From JOPF133 sp052144935 (lineage in GTDB: Bacteria; Acidobacteriota; Terriglobia; Bryobacterales; Bryobacteraceae): 43,624 nt of DNA. How positions within the stretch are numbered: position 1 is the first letter of the stretch; every line of letters begins with the position of its first letter. Positions 15,811 through 23,990 of this stretch are shown here, piece by piece. The stretch spans positions 1 through 43,624 of the forward strand of contig JBKQPR010000347.1 of NCBI GenBank assembly GCA_052144935.1, written 5' to 3'. The notes under the pieces are model-generated. The model worked only from the letters and a program-made list of their open reading frames with translations, had not been told where the DNA came from and ran no database searches. A program made the translations under genes and the position numbers.

Positions 15811-16425
15811 ATGGGTGTTCAAGGGAAACTGATGACCCCGAAGAAAGGTATTCGGATCCGCCTGAAATCGTACGACTGTCGCATTCTGGACCAGTCGGCC
15901 AATGAAATTGTCGACACCGCGAAACGCACGGGTGCGCGGGGCGCGGGACCCGTTCTGCGGCCGGCAATTTCCAGCCGGTACACGGTTCTGCGTTCGGCTC
16001 GCGCAGATGAGAAGGCACCCGAACCGTTTGAGATCCGCACTCACAAGCGCCTGCTTGATATCCTCGAACCCACACAGGCGACGGTCGACGCACTGATGAA
16101 GCTGGATCTACCCGCCGGCGTGGCAGTGGAGATCAAATCGCTCGGAAAGAGTATCAACGATACCGTGGCGGCTGCGATCAGGAAGAGGGCGCAAACTGCT
16201 GCGGAATCGAGCGTCAAGCCTCCCCAATTTGAGGCAGGATCGGCCGAGGCAGATCTTATTCAAAAGGCACTCGCCGTCATCGGCTCGCCGGAGAGGCTTG
16301 CCGAGTGGATGCAGACGTCGATACCTGCTCTGCGTGGCCGAACGCCATACTCACTCCTGGACTCCGAAGACGGGCGGAAGCAAGTGGAAATAGTGCTCGG
16401 ACGCATAGAGCACGGCGTCTATTAA
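15811..16425 (+). CDS. Ribosomal protein S10 - DUF2384 (MbcA/ParS/Xre toxin-binding) fusion, presumed antitoxin
   Basis: 204 residues. Residues about 14-109 read as ribosomal protein S10: IRIRLKSYDCRILDQSANEI, VDTAKRTGA, then FEIRTHKRLLDILEP, TVDALMKLDLPAGVAVEIK. Against E. coli S10 from memory this aligns without gaps. The loop differs: canonical GPIPLPT and PHVNK positions read GPVLRPA and ARADE. After a linker (110-146), residues 147-204 form a DUF2384 domain: ALAVIGSPERLAEWM, LRGRTPYSLLDSEDGRKQ, GRIEHGVY. DUF2384 normally binds a RES toxin and is usually preceded by an Xre helix-turn-helix, which is absent here. The stop overlaps the RES start (TAATG). Met8 at 15832, after AAGGGA, is an alternative start. 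A separate genuine rpsJ is expected elsewhere; no S10-operon genes are nearby. Confidence 0.9.
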   Translation: MGVQGKLMTPKKGIRIRLKSYDCRILDQSANEIVDTAKRTGARGAGPVLRPAISSRYTVLRSARADEKAPEPFEIRTHKRLLDILEPTQATVDALMKLDLPAGVAVEIKSLGKSINDTVAAAIRKRAQTAAESSVKPPQFEAGSAEADLIQKALAVIGSPERLAEWMQTSIPALRGRTPYSLLDSEDGRKQVEIVLGRIEHGVY

Positions 16426-16880
16426 TGCTTGTGTACCGGCTCGCGAGCCGGTTGTACGCCGCGAACAACAGCGAAGGCGCCCAGCGCTATGGCGGACGAT
16501 GGAATCTTCCGGGAACTCCTGTCGTTTACACATCCGCCACCAGATCGCTTGCCGCTCTCGAAGTGATCGTTCATTACGGCGCCATTCCGGCCGACTACCG
16601 CATCGTCGTCATCAGTTTGCCCGAGAGTCTGGTAATTGAGAAGGTTGAATTGAAGGATCTGCCCGATGGATGGCCTGACGAGGGTTCAGGGGCGGAGACG
16701 GCGAATTACGGAACTGAATGGGCGCGCTCGCTGCGGACCGCCGTTCTTCGTGTGCCGTCGGCGGCGATACGCGCTGAGCACAATTACATTCTGAATCCAC
16801 TACATCCCGACTTTGACATAATCCGCTTCGACGTCCCGGACACAGAGCACATCGACAGTCGCCTGCGAACCACCAAGTAA
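16425..16880 (+). CDS. RES-domain toxin
   Basis: 151 residues starting MLVYRLASRLYAANN; the ATG overlaps the upstream stop, and the frame upstream of it is a shadow. RES features are the early arginine (VYRLAS), GGRWNLPGTPVVYTSATRSLAALEVIVH with R, Y and E spaced as in the NAD-binding site, and LRVPSAAIRAEHNYILNPLHPDF near the end. RES toxins such as MbcT and ParT use NAD+, either degrading it (NAD+ phosphorylase) or ADP-ribosylating targets such as Prs; which applies here is unknown. The expected antitoxin is the DUF2384 tail of the preceding S10 fusion. GC is lower than in flanking genes. Confidence 0.88.
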   Translation: MLVYRLASRLYAANNSEGAQRYGGRWNLPGTPVVYTSATRSLAALEVIVHYGAIPADYRIVVISLPESLVIEKVELKDLPDGWPDEGSGAETANYGTEWARSLRTAVLRVPSAAIRAEHNYILNPLHPDFDIIRFDVPDTEHIDSRLRTTK

Positions 16881-16990
16881 GCCCCCCTCCACGGATCCGG
16901 GTGAACCCTCGGAAGCGTAACTACCCGAGGACATCGTAGGCCGGAGAATCCGAGCAAGTGGACTGGTAACCAGATGTGTACGGGAAGCGG

Positions 16991-18337
16991 TTACTGCCCC
17001 ATCAGCTCCACATCCACCGTCGCCGTTTCGGCGCCGTCCAACGCCAGGGCCACCTTCACCTGGCCGGGTTGGATGCCAGGGGGGAGCAGGGCGTTGATCT
17101 GGCGCAAGCCGTTGGCATCGGCGGCGGACACCCAGGTGGCGGGAAGGTCCGTGCCATCCAGCCGCAGAGTGACGCGCTCGGGGGCGGCCGGTTCCGGCAA
17201 CCCGGCGGCCCACATGCTCATGCAGGCATCGTCGCCGGCGTGCACGCGCGACTCCTCGAACGTGCGGCCGTCGGTGACGGAATGGATACGCAGGCCTTGG
17301 GCGCGCGGGCCGTGAGGCTGGCGGCGCTCGACGACGGGCAGATCCACGGCCATCCGCACGGGGTTGCTGAAGGCGCTGTCGCGGACGCGCACACGGGCGT
17401 TGTGCCAGCCTGGGTTCAGGCCCGGCGGAAGTTTGCAACTCACCAGCCAGCCCTCGTCGGAGGACGGGTGGACCTCTGCGGGGCGCACACCGTAGCCGCC
17501 AATCTCGGGGAAGACGTTGCCGGCCGTCAACTCGCACTCGGCGCTGCGAACCCAGAACGACAGGTAATCGTCCCCCGCCGCGGAGAAATTGTGGTCGCGA
17601 GAGACGCTGTTCTCCACGCAGATGAGGCCCGGGGGCGGGGCGGCGCTCACCACCGAGGGCCACTTTCGGTAGCACATGGCATGGGCGCGGTTGGCGATCA
17701 CGCTCCGCAATTCCACGCGCGCGAAACCGGCGGTGCGGCACATGGCCAGCAGGCAGGAGGTGTTCGGACCCACCCAGTTGTCGAACTGGCCCAGCAACTC
17801 GGTGGTCTCGTAGAACTCCATCACCGGCGGGGCATTGGGCTGGGAGCCATCGTCGATGACGAAGGATTCCACCAGCGCCAGATCGGTCGACAGATCGCAA
17901 ACGGTCTCGAGCGCGCGCATGGGGTGCTTCAGATGGTAGAGCACGCCGAAGAAGAGCACGATATCGAAGCGGCCCAGATCGCGCGCCGTGACGCGGCAGA
18001 TGTCCGCGATCTGGTAGTCCACTTGGGAGCCGAGGATCTCGCGGGCCTTCAGAAATCGCGTGCGTTTGGCGTTGTCGATGGCCAGCACGCGGGCGCCGCG
18101 CCGCTCCATTTCGAAGCTGAACCAGCCGTCCCATGCGCCGATGTCGAGGACGCGCTTGCCGGTGAGATCCTGCGGGATGGGAAACTGCGCGATCCGGTGG
18201 CGCAGTTGCTGCAGCGTCTGGATTCCCTCGATGACCTCGCCCGAGGGAAGCTGGATGCTATGATACCAGCCCAGGCGATTGAGATCTTCGATCAGCTTGC
18301 GCGTATCCTGCGTGTCGATTGGATTTCTGGCTTCCAT
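16991..18337 (-). CDS. SAM-dependent methyltransferase with Ig-like C-terminal region (paralogue 2)
   Basis: 448 residues from the Met of MEARNPIDTQDT, whose ATG is one base after the stop of the upstream paralogue. The N-terminal 240 residues are a class I methyltransferase similar to DUF1698/CmoB: GWYHSIQLPSGEVIEGIQ, KRVLDIGAWDGWFSFEMERRGA (SAM-binding motif I), then VLFFGVLYHLKHPMRALE. The last 190 residues are beta-rich (ARVRVRDSAFSNPVRMAVDL; GLRIHSVTDGRTF; LPPGIQPGQVKVALALDGAE) and look like two Ig/TIG-type modules, unusual behind a cytosolic methyltransferase. Substrate unknown, possibly a sugar or lipid. Confidence 0.82.
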   Translation of the reverse strand: MEARNPIDTQDTRKLIEDLNRLGWYHSIQLPSGEVIEGIQTLQQLRHRIAQFPIPQDLTGKRVLDIGAWDGWFSFEMERRGARVLAIDNAKRTRFLKAREILGSQVDYQIADICRVTARDLGRFDIVLFFGVLYHLKHPMRALETVCDLSTDLALVESFVIDDGSQPNAPPVMEFYETTELLGQFDNWVGPNTSCLLAMCRTAGFARVELRSVIANRAHAMCYRKWPSVVSAAPPPGLICVENSVSRDHNFSAAGDDYLSFWVRSAECELTAGNVFPEIGGYGVRPAEVHPSSDEGWLVSCKLPPGLNPGWHNARVRVRDSAFSNPVRMAVDLPVVERRQPHGPRAQGLRIHSVTDGRTFEESRVHAGDDACMSMWAAGLPEPAAPERVTLRLDGTDLPATWVSAADANGLRQINALLPPGIQPGQVKVALALDGAETATVDVELMGQ

Positions 18338-18338
18338 G

Positions 18339-19715
18339 TCATTCGGCTCGCACGGGAATGGGTGGAGAAGCGACACCGCCGCACTCGATCCGGAACGGCA
18401 GATCGCCTTTGGGCGCCTCGGGCGGCTCGGACAGGCCCGGCCGCAACGCGGCGTTCACCTGGCGGAAGCCATCGTGGCCCGGTTCTCCGATATAGGTGAC
18501 GGCCAGGCGCGCGGCGCCCAGAAAGGCGCGCACATTATGGCGGTCGCAGTTTTCTGGCAGACCGGCTACCCAGCAGGTGGCGTGGCCGGATTGGATGCGG
18601 CGAGGGGTCCAGGTGCGGCCGTCGGTAACATCCTTAAGAGTAATGGACTGGACCGCGAGCGGCATGTCGATGGCAATGCGCCGCGGCTCGCCGAAACGGC
18701 TGCCGGAGAGGCGCAGGCGCACCGGATTCCAGCCGGTCTCGGCGCCGGGCGGAATGCGGAAGGTGCCGCGCCAGGCGCCGCTCTCCTCGAGCTGGAGGTG
18801 CACTGCGGGGGCGCCGAAGCGGCCTACTTCCAGATGGAGCAGCTCCTTGCTGAGAACGGCGCCCAGATCGGCGGCGGGCGTGCGGAACCAGCACATCGCA
18901 TACTGGTCGCGGCGCGAATTGAAGTTGATGCCGTAAGTATTGACGTTACCGATAGCGAGCAACTCGGGCGGGTCGCAGGCGGGCGCCGCGGGTTCCGGCT
19001 CCCAGGTGCGGTAACAGGCGACCAGGGCGCTATCGCGATCGACTGCCAGGGTCTGGACGCGCGCGAAACCGGCGGCACGGCACATGCCCTCCAGCGCGCC
19101 GACGCTGGGGCCGAACCAGTTATCGAACTGGCCGTTCAGCTCGTCGGTTTCATAGAACTCGAGCATGGGGATATCGTGCTGGTGATCCCTCCATGTGGCG
19201 CCATCGATCACGAAGCTCTCTACGATGGCCACCTCGGTGACCAGGCTGCACACGATTTCCAACGCCAGAAACGGGTGTTTCACGTGATACAACACGCCCA
19301 GGAAGAGGACGATCTCGAAGCGGCCCAGCCCCGCCGCGGGGATTTCGTAGAGATCCAGGTTACGGAATTCGGCACGGGAACCGAGCCGCGCGTGCATTTG
19401 CAGGTAGCCGGGGCTTTCGAAGCAATCGACCGACGTCACGGCGGCGCCGCGGCGCTCGGCTTCGAAGCTGAACCAGCCGTCCCAGGAGCCGATATCGAGC
19501 AGGCGCTTGCCGCTGAGATCGGCCGGGATGGGGAAGCGCGACCACCGCTGGCGCTGCCAGGCCAGGGGCATACAGCCTTCGATGAGCGTGCCATCGGGCA
19601 GTTCGAAACTGTGGAACCAACCTTTTTCGGCCAGCTCGCGAGTGAAATCGTTCTGTCGCCGGCGCAACTCGCGCACAGGGAGAGGCGGCGGAGCGCCGGC
19701 TGGCGGCGGGGTCAT
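18339..19715 (-). CDS. SAM-dependent methyltransferase with Ig-like C-terminal region (paralogue 1)
   Basis: 458 residues, a divergent duplicate of the downstream gene. Shared blocks are GWFHSFELPDGTLIEG, KRLLDIGSWDGWFSFEAERRGA, VLFLGVLYHVKHPFLALE and VESFVIDG, then EFYETDELNGQFDNWFGPS. The C-terminal part again has two beta-rich modules (GWNPVRLRLSGSRFGEPRR; SITLKDVTDGRTWTPRR; FRQVNAALRPGLSE). The ATG overlaps the stop of the DUF481 gene (ATGA, 19712-19715), and paralogue 2 follows one base later, so all three are one translational unit. Two copies suggest methylation of two positions on one molecule. Confidence 0.82.
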   Translation of the reverse strand: MTPPPAGAPPPLPVRELRRRQNDFTRELAEKGWFHSFELPDGTLIEGCMPLAWQRQRWSRFPIPADLSGKRLLDIGSWDGWFSFEAERRGAAVTSVDCFESPGYLQMHARLGSRAEFRNLDLYEIPAAGLGRFEIVLFLGVLYHVKHPFLALEIVCSLVTEVAIVESFVIDGATWRDHQHDIPMLEFYETDELNGQFDNWFGPSVGALEGMCRAAGFARVQTLAVDRDSALVACYRTWEPEPAAPACDPPELLAIGNVNTYGINFNSRRDQYAMCWFRTPAADLGAVLSKELLHLEVGRFGAPAVHLQLEESGAWRGTFRIPPGAETGWNPVRLRLSGSRFGEPRRIAIDMPLAVQSITLKDVTDGRTWTPRRIQSGHATCWVAGLPENCDRHNVRAFLGAARLAVTYIGEPGHDGFRQVNAALRPGLSEPPEAPKGDLPFRIECGGVASPPIPVRAE

Positions 19716-20761
19716 CTGGCGAAGGACAGCCGCAGGCCCGTGGAAAGCAGCACGTCGTTGCGCAGCCGCCCTAACACGGGATCGCTGATGTAGCGATCGC
19801 TAAAGGTGACGTGCCACGCCAGCCATTTCTTGAGGGCGGTGGCGGCCGAAAGGTCGAAGTTCATACGGTACTGGCCCGTATCGGTGAGGTTCGGGTAGAT
19901 GCGGAAGTCCTGCGTGAGACTGGTGGCGGCGGAGACCTTGTAGACGAAATCGTCGCCGAAATTGGCCTCGCCGGAATTGCGCTGCAGGATGTTGGTGAAG
20001 TTTTCGCGCTCATAATCGCCGCCGCCGGTGAAGCTGAGGGTGGCCTTAGCGTTCTTGACGGCGTTCACGCCAAAGCCGCCGCCAGCCACGAATCGCAGGC
20101 GGAGGCTCTGAAACTGGTCGTGCTCGTAGGTGTTCAGCGTGGTGACAAAGAACCGCGGCGTGACGTCGCGGCTATACGTCCAGCCGCCGCGCAACGCGTT
20201 GGCGGTGACGCTGTTGACGTTGTTCACCAGGGCCGAGGCGTAGATCTGGGTAAAGTTGATGGTGATCTTGTCCTTGCGGGTGACACGCGCGGCGTTGAAG
20301 GTGTTGGTGAGCGATGCGGTGCGGGCGTTGCCGCGCGCCAGGGCCAGGCCGGTATCGAAGGAGCCGGTCCACAGCTCCAGCAGGCCGGGATGCTCCAGGC
20401 GCTCGAAGTTGTGCTGCTCGGCGGCATTGCGGACCGCATCCACGGTGGTGAGGGGCGTGGAGCGGGTGGTGGTCCCGGTGGCCACCTCCAGGTTGTCGCC
20501 GGTGGTGTTGAGTTTGCCCGAGACCGATTCGCCGCCGGGCAGCACCACGGTGAGAGGCTCGTCGGACTTCAGGCTCTTCACGGCGGTCCAGGGCATGGTG
20601 ACATCGCCCAGGAACTCGCTATGAATGGTCAGCTTGCCACCATCTTTCTTCACGACCTTGCCGGTGATGGTGTCGCCGTTCTTGAGGACCACCTGGTCGG
20701 CGAAAGCCAGCGTCGAGAGAAGGCCGAGGGAAAACAGGTATCGCAGGGGTTGGATGGACAC
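19712..20761 (-). CDS. DUF481-family outer-membrane beta-barrel protein
   Basis: 349 residues with signal peptide MSIQPLRYLFSLGLLSTLAFA. After it comes DQVVLKNGDTITGKVVKKDGG, an SH3-like beta module repeated once (LTVVLPGGESVSGKLNTTGD), then a long run of alternating amphipathic strands ending LSTGLRLSFAR with the terminal Phe-Ala-Arg rather than the classical final aromatic. Family members (YdiY-like) are salt-induced outer-membrane proteins of unknown role. First gene of the operon with the two methyltransferases, which is an unexpected pairing of surface and cytosolic proteins. Confidence 0.82.
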   Translation of the reverse strand: MSIQPLRYLFSLGLLSTLAFADQVVLKNGDTITGKVVKKDGGKLTIHSEFLGDVTMPWTAVKSLKSDEPLTVVLPGGESVSGKLNTTGDNLEVATGTTTRSTPLTTVDAVRNAAEQHNFERLEHPGLLELWTGSFDTGLALARGNARTASLTNTFNAARVTRKDKITINFTQIYASALVNNVNSVTANALRGGWTYSRDVTPRFFVTTLNTYEHDQFQSLRLRFVAGGGFGVNAVKNAKATLSFTGGGDYERENFTNILQRNSGEANFGDDFVYKVSAATSLTQDFRIYPNLTDTGQYRMNFDLSAATALKKWLAWHVTFSDRYISDPVLGRLRNDVLLSTGLRLSFAR

Positions 20762-20837
20762 GAAACAGGCACGCTCCTTATGGATGACTCTTCCTATTAT
20801 GAACCGTGAGGCGCGATTTTCAAGGGTGCGGGCGGGT

Positions 20838-21236
20838 TCAGTCGTGGGCGGTGTACTGCTGCTGGGGGGGATTCAGGGTGATTTCGACGGTCTTCTCTTC
20901 GTCGTCGATGTCATAGGTTTGCCCGAACGTCTGGTACCCCTTGGCCATGACCTGAATCAGAATGTTGCCTTGGGGGATGGGGGGGATGTTGGCCTGGCCC
21001 TCCTGGTTGGTGCGCAGTTCGAAGGTGGTATTTATGGCTTTGCCGAAGCGGACGGCGGGATGCTTCTTGTTGGCGGACCAGTGGACCTTGACGCCGGCTC
21101 CCACGATGGCATGGCCGCCCTGGGTCTTCACCACCACGCTGAGCTTGGTCATGGGGGGAGGGGTGGAGGCAGCGAAGGCCGCCGCGGACCACAGCAGGAC
21201 AGGAAGGAAGCAGAGCAGAGCATCCCGGTTGCGCAT
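20838..21236 (-). CDS. Small secreted carboxypeptidase-regulatory-like domain protein
   Basis: 132 residues from the Met of MRNRDALLCFLPVLLWSAAAFA, a signal peptide; longer frames run back into tmRNA sequence and are rejected. The mature part is one Ig-like CarboxypepD_reg-type module: KLSVVVKTQGGHAIVGAGVKVHW, FELRTNQEGQANIPPIPQG, NILIQVMAKGYQTFGQTYDI, VEITLNPP. Such modules are common on acidobacterial outer-membrane transporters; here it is alone and probably acts as a periplasmic or surface binding protein. Confidence 0.75.
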   Translation of the reverse strand: MRNRDALLCFLPVLLWSAAAFAASTPPPMTKLSVVVKTQGGHAIVGAGVKVHWSANKKHPAVRFGKAINTTFELRTNQEGQANIPPIPQGNILIQVMAKGYQTFGQTYDIDDEEKTVEITLNPPQQQYTAHD

Positions 21237-21299
21237 AATCCGATTATACGCCGTGGTGGTACAATAGAGCCGTAGACCCACCAGTGGACGCTTGAATTT

Positions 21300-21651
21300 G
21301 GGGGCGCAACGGATTCGACGGGATTGAATCGTGGTGGGGAGGCGTGCCGGGTTCCGAGCTCCCGTAAAACGATCGGAAAAACAGAACTGCCAATACACAG
21401 TTCGCATACGCTGCTTAAGTAATTAGGTAGCCGCTCCAGCCGCTGAGCCCGCGCGGCGGTGAGTGAGCGTCATTTTGCGGGATAGGCCAAAGGCTTCGGT
21501 CCGGAGCCGGCGGTTGAGATCCAATCGGGCTAAGCCGCCGCCGCTCTCGCCGGTTCTGAAGCGGTGGCTGACACTTTTGAGCCGGATACGCACGTAGTCT
21601 CTTCATGGCGGGCTTTCTCGGACGGGGGTTCAACTCCCCCCGCCTCCACCA
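21300..21651 (+). ncRNA. ssrA: Transfer-messenger RNA (tmRNA)
   Basis: The 5' end GGGGGCGCAACGGATTCGAC and 3' end GGGTTCAACTCCCCCCGCCTCCACCA form the alanyl-tRNA-like domain; the acceptor GGGGGCG pairs with CGCCTCC (one G-T pair) and CCA is encoded. The tag reading frame at 21389-21418 encodes ANTQFAYAA followed by TAA. It is a one-piece tmRNA of normal length that rescues stalled ribosomes and marks the nascent chain for proteolysis. A -10-like TACAAT lies at 21260-21265. The ends were set by acceptor pairing. Confidence 0.95.
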
Positions 21652-21654
21652 TTA

Positions 21655-22030
21655 CCCGGAACCGGATCGTCGCGGCGACAGGGGGATCGGCGGAAGCAGT
21701 CACCTTCTTGGAATCGCTGTAAACGCGGACCACACCCTCCTCCGACACCGTTGCGAACAGACTGCCATCGGTGGACAGCGCACATCGCGCAAGCTGCGGG
21801 CAAGCCACGGTGGCCGCGAGGATGCGCTTCCCCGACCGGATGTCATAATCCACCATGGCCTTTACGGCCCGAAGGGAAGCTTCGCTCGCCGGCGGTTCCC
21901 CAGGGTGACCCTCATCCGCAACCCATCGGTTGAAAATCCGAACGGCACGGGGGCCAGCTTGGAAAAGCGGTCGTGCAGGAGTACCTTTGCCCGCAGATCG
22001 ACGACTCTGAAAGCGCCGCAACCAAACACC
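21655..22030 (-). pseudogene. Beta-propeller (WD40-like) gene remnant next to tmRNA
   Basis: Two overlapping minus-strand frames give propeller-like sequence: GCGAFRVVDLRAKVLLHDRF and VPFGFSTDGLRMRVTLGN in one, then, after a shift near 21865, VDYDIRSGKRILAATVACPQ and CALSTDGSLFATVSEEGVVR, VYSDSKK in the other. The STDG...V motif repeat is typical of WD40 blades. The frame then runs into the antisense of the tmRNA 3' end, so the gene is frameshifted and its C-terminus is cut at the tmRNA. Upstream, 22040-22110, reads AKVIYVNHLLEVHVDGSG in a third frame, a possible further fragment. The 493-base gap holds nothing else. Confidence 0.45.
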
Positions 22031-22144
22031 ACGACCACGGCTATTTCCTGACGCCGGAGCCATCCACGTGGACTTCGAGCAGGTGATTCACGTAAATGAC
22101 CTTGGCCTGAGAGGCTACGCCACATCGCCCCGCCTGCCGGAGCG

Positions 22145-23983
22145 TTATCCCAGCACCTGCTCCGCCGCGCGCTTCCCCTGCTGCAGGGCGCCCGTGGCGT
22201 TCTGGTGGCCGTTCAGCTCGGAGTGTGCGATCGCGATGCGCCCGTAGCCTTTCTGCACCGTCTCCCGAGGCGAGGCCTTTCCGTCGCGGCCATAGTAGAA
22301 GCCCGGCGGTTGGAGAACACGGGCGTGGCCCCAACGGTTCAATACGATGCCCGCGATGTCTTTCGAGGCGCGAAACCCGGCGTCGTGGAACAGGGTGGTC
22401 ATCTGCCGGCGGATCTGGCTCTCGTAATCGGCGTAGGTTGTCCCGAGAAGCTTCTTGCGCCCTAAGTCTCCCTGCTCGGCAGCGGGACGGCCGGGAGTGT
22501 ACAGACCCAGATAGAAAGTGAGGACCACCGGCTCGTCAGGATGCATAACCGGCTGGTAAGAACCGGCGGTCATGGGGCGGCGGATGTTACAGGACCAGCC
22601 AAAGCCGCCATCGAAATAGCGCACCGCGGGGGCCTCCAGTTTGTAGAGGAAGCGCCAGTTGGTGAGCGCGACGTTCACGCTGAGAGCCGGGGCGTACTGG
22701 AATTCGTCGTACGCGGCGCGGAGATCGCCGGGCAGATCGGCGAGGAGATGGCGGTTGATCCAGCCGGCGGACGCCATCACCGCGCGGGGGGCGCGGGTGC
22801 AGTAGAGCTTGCCGTCCTTTTCATAGGTCACCGCCACGCCGCCGCCGCCGGGCGCGTGTTCCACACGGATGACGGTGGCTCCCAGACGGATTCGGGTGGG
22901 CGAATCGGGACGATCGAGCGCGGCGAAGTCCACCGGGGTGTTGAGCACGCCCGGGAAACTCAAGTCCGCGGGGATGGCATCGGGGATGAGCGATCTTACT
23001 AAGTGCCGTGCGAAGGTGGTATTGCCGCCGGGAAACGAGATGCCGCCGGGCGAGTTGGCCGGAATCACCAGGTTGTGTCCGGCCCGCGCGCAGACCGCAT
23101 CGGGACTGGCGCCGCAGATCAGGCCGATCACCGGCTCGACAAACTTAGTCACTGCCGGATCGAGCCCTAATTCTCCTTCCAGATACTGCTTGTAAGTGAT
23201 GGTGTCGAGATGGCGCCGGACCTCTTCGGATCCGCCCGTGGCGCTGCGCCATTTGAGTAAGTCGCTCTTCACCGCGTCGGAGAACGGAGCGCCCTCCAGC
23301 TTGTTGGCGAAAATGTTCCGCACCCAGAGCAGCTTGGAGCCGCCCGGTTGACGACCGAAGCAGTAGCCGATGTCCACCTGGGTGTCGTTGATGCCATCCA
23401 TGTGGGAGTAGTTGTCGCGAGGGAAACGCAGCGGCTTGAGGGATGGGTCCCAGGAGGCCCAGGTGTATTCGCGGGGGAGATGGAGTTCCGTGAACAGCTC
23501 GTCCATTTGGCTGTGCGATCCCTCCCGGGGGATGGCGAAGTCGTTGGAGGCTTGCGGACCGATCAGGCGCCGGCCGCTGACCACGAATTCATTCTGTTTG
23601 CAATGGCCGCCGAACATGGGATGGTTTTCGAGAATCAGACAGCGCTTCTTTCCACCGGTAGCCTTGGCGAAATAGTACGCCGATCCGAGGCCGCTCAGGC
23701 CGCCGCCCACCACCAGCAGGTCGAAGGATTCGCCGGTGTCGGAGATGTCCGCCGGAAGCGGGGTGTAAGCGCCTTGGGAGATCCTGTGGCCGGCGGTTAC
23801 CACGGACCAGGGATCGCCGTTGGACTTCGCGTAGTCGCCCACGCCGCCATAGCCGGTGAAGGTGTCGCGCGCGGCACTGGCTTGGGCAGCGGCTTGAGCG
23901 GCGGCCGGGGCCGGCATGTCCAGGAGGGCGGCGCCGGCGGCCAGGAGGGTGTTGTTGAGGAAGTCGCGGCGGAAGATCTTCAC
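22145..23983 (-). CDS. Tat-exported FAD-dependent oxidoreductase (spermidine-dehydrogenase-like)
   Basis: 612 residues from a GTG start giving VKIFRRDFLNNTLLAAGAALL, with twin-arginine RRDFL and a hydrophobic stretch, so folded export is expected. The Rossmann motif DLLVVGGGLSGLGSAYYFAKA binds FAD. FGGHCKQNEFVVSGRRLIG and GINDTQVDIGYCFGR follow, and the C-terminus has GHARVLQPPGFYYGRDGK, as in flavin amine oxidase-type proteins. Overall it resembles the spermidine dehydrogenase family; the substrate could be a polyamine or another amine. The start lies seven bases after the lipase-like gene stop, so the two are co-transcribed. Confidence 0.85.
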   Translation of the reverse strand: MKIFRRDFLNNTLLAAGAALLDMPAPAAAQAAAQASAARDTFTGYGGVGDYAKSNGDPWSVVTAGHRISQGAYTPLPADISDTGESFDLLVVGGGLSGLGSAYYFAKATGGKKRCLILENHPMFGGHCKQNEFVVSGRRLIGPQASNDFAIPREGSHSQMDELFTELHLPREYTWASWDPSLKPLRFPRDNYSHMDGINDTQVDIGYCFGRQPGGSKLLWVRNIFANKLEGAPFSDAVKSDLLKWRSATGGSEEVRRHLDTITYKQYLEGELGLDPAVTKFVEPVIGLICGASPDAVCARAGHNLVIPANSPGGISFPGGNTTFARHLVRSLIPDAIPADLSFPGVLNTPVDFAALDRPDSPTRIRLGATVIRVEHAPGGGGVAVTYEKDGKLYCTRAPRAVMASAGWINRHLLADLPGDLRAAYDEFQYAPALSVNVALTNWRFLYKLEAPAVRYFDGGFGWSCNIRRPMTAGSYQPVMHPDEPVVLTFYLGLYTPGRPAAEQGDLGRKKLLGTTYADYESQIRRQMTTLFHDAGFRASKDIAGIVLNRWGHARVLQPPGFYYGRDGKASPRETVQKGYGRIAIAHSELNGHQNATGALQQGKRAAEQVLG

Positions 23984-23990
23984 AGTGTTC

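Noticed and set aside
15811..16140. S10 part could be the organism's ordinary rpsJ.
   Set aside because: It is fused to DUF2384, the rRNA-contact loop residues are changed, and no ribosomal protein operon neighbours (rplC, rplD, rpsS) are present.
21390..21660. Minus-strand ORF over the tmRNA (reads MVEAGGVEPPSEKARHEE).
   Set aside because: This is the antisense of the tmRNA acceptor/T-arm, a well-known false ORF.
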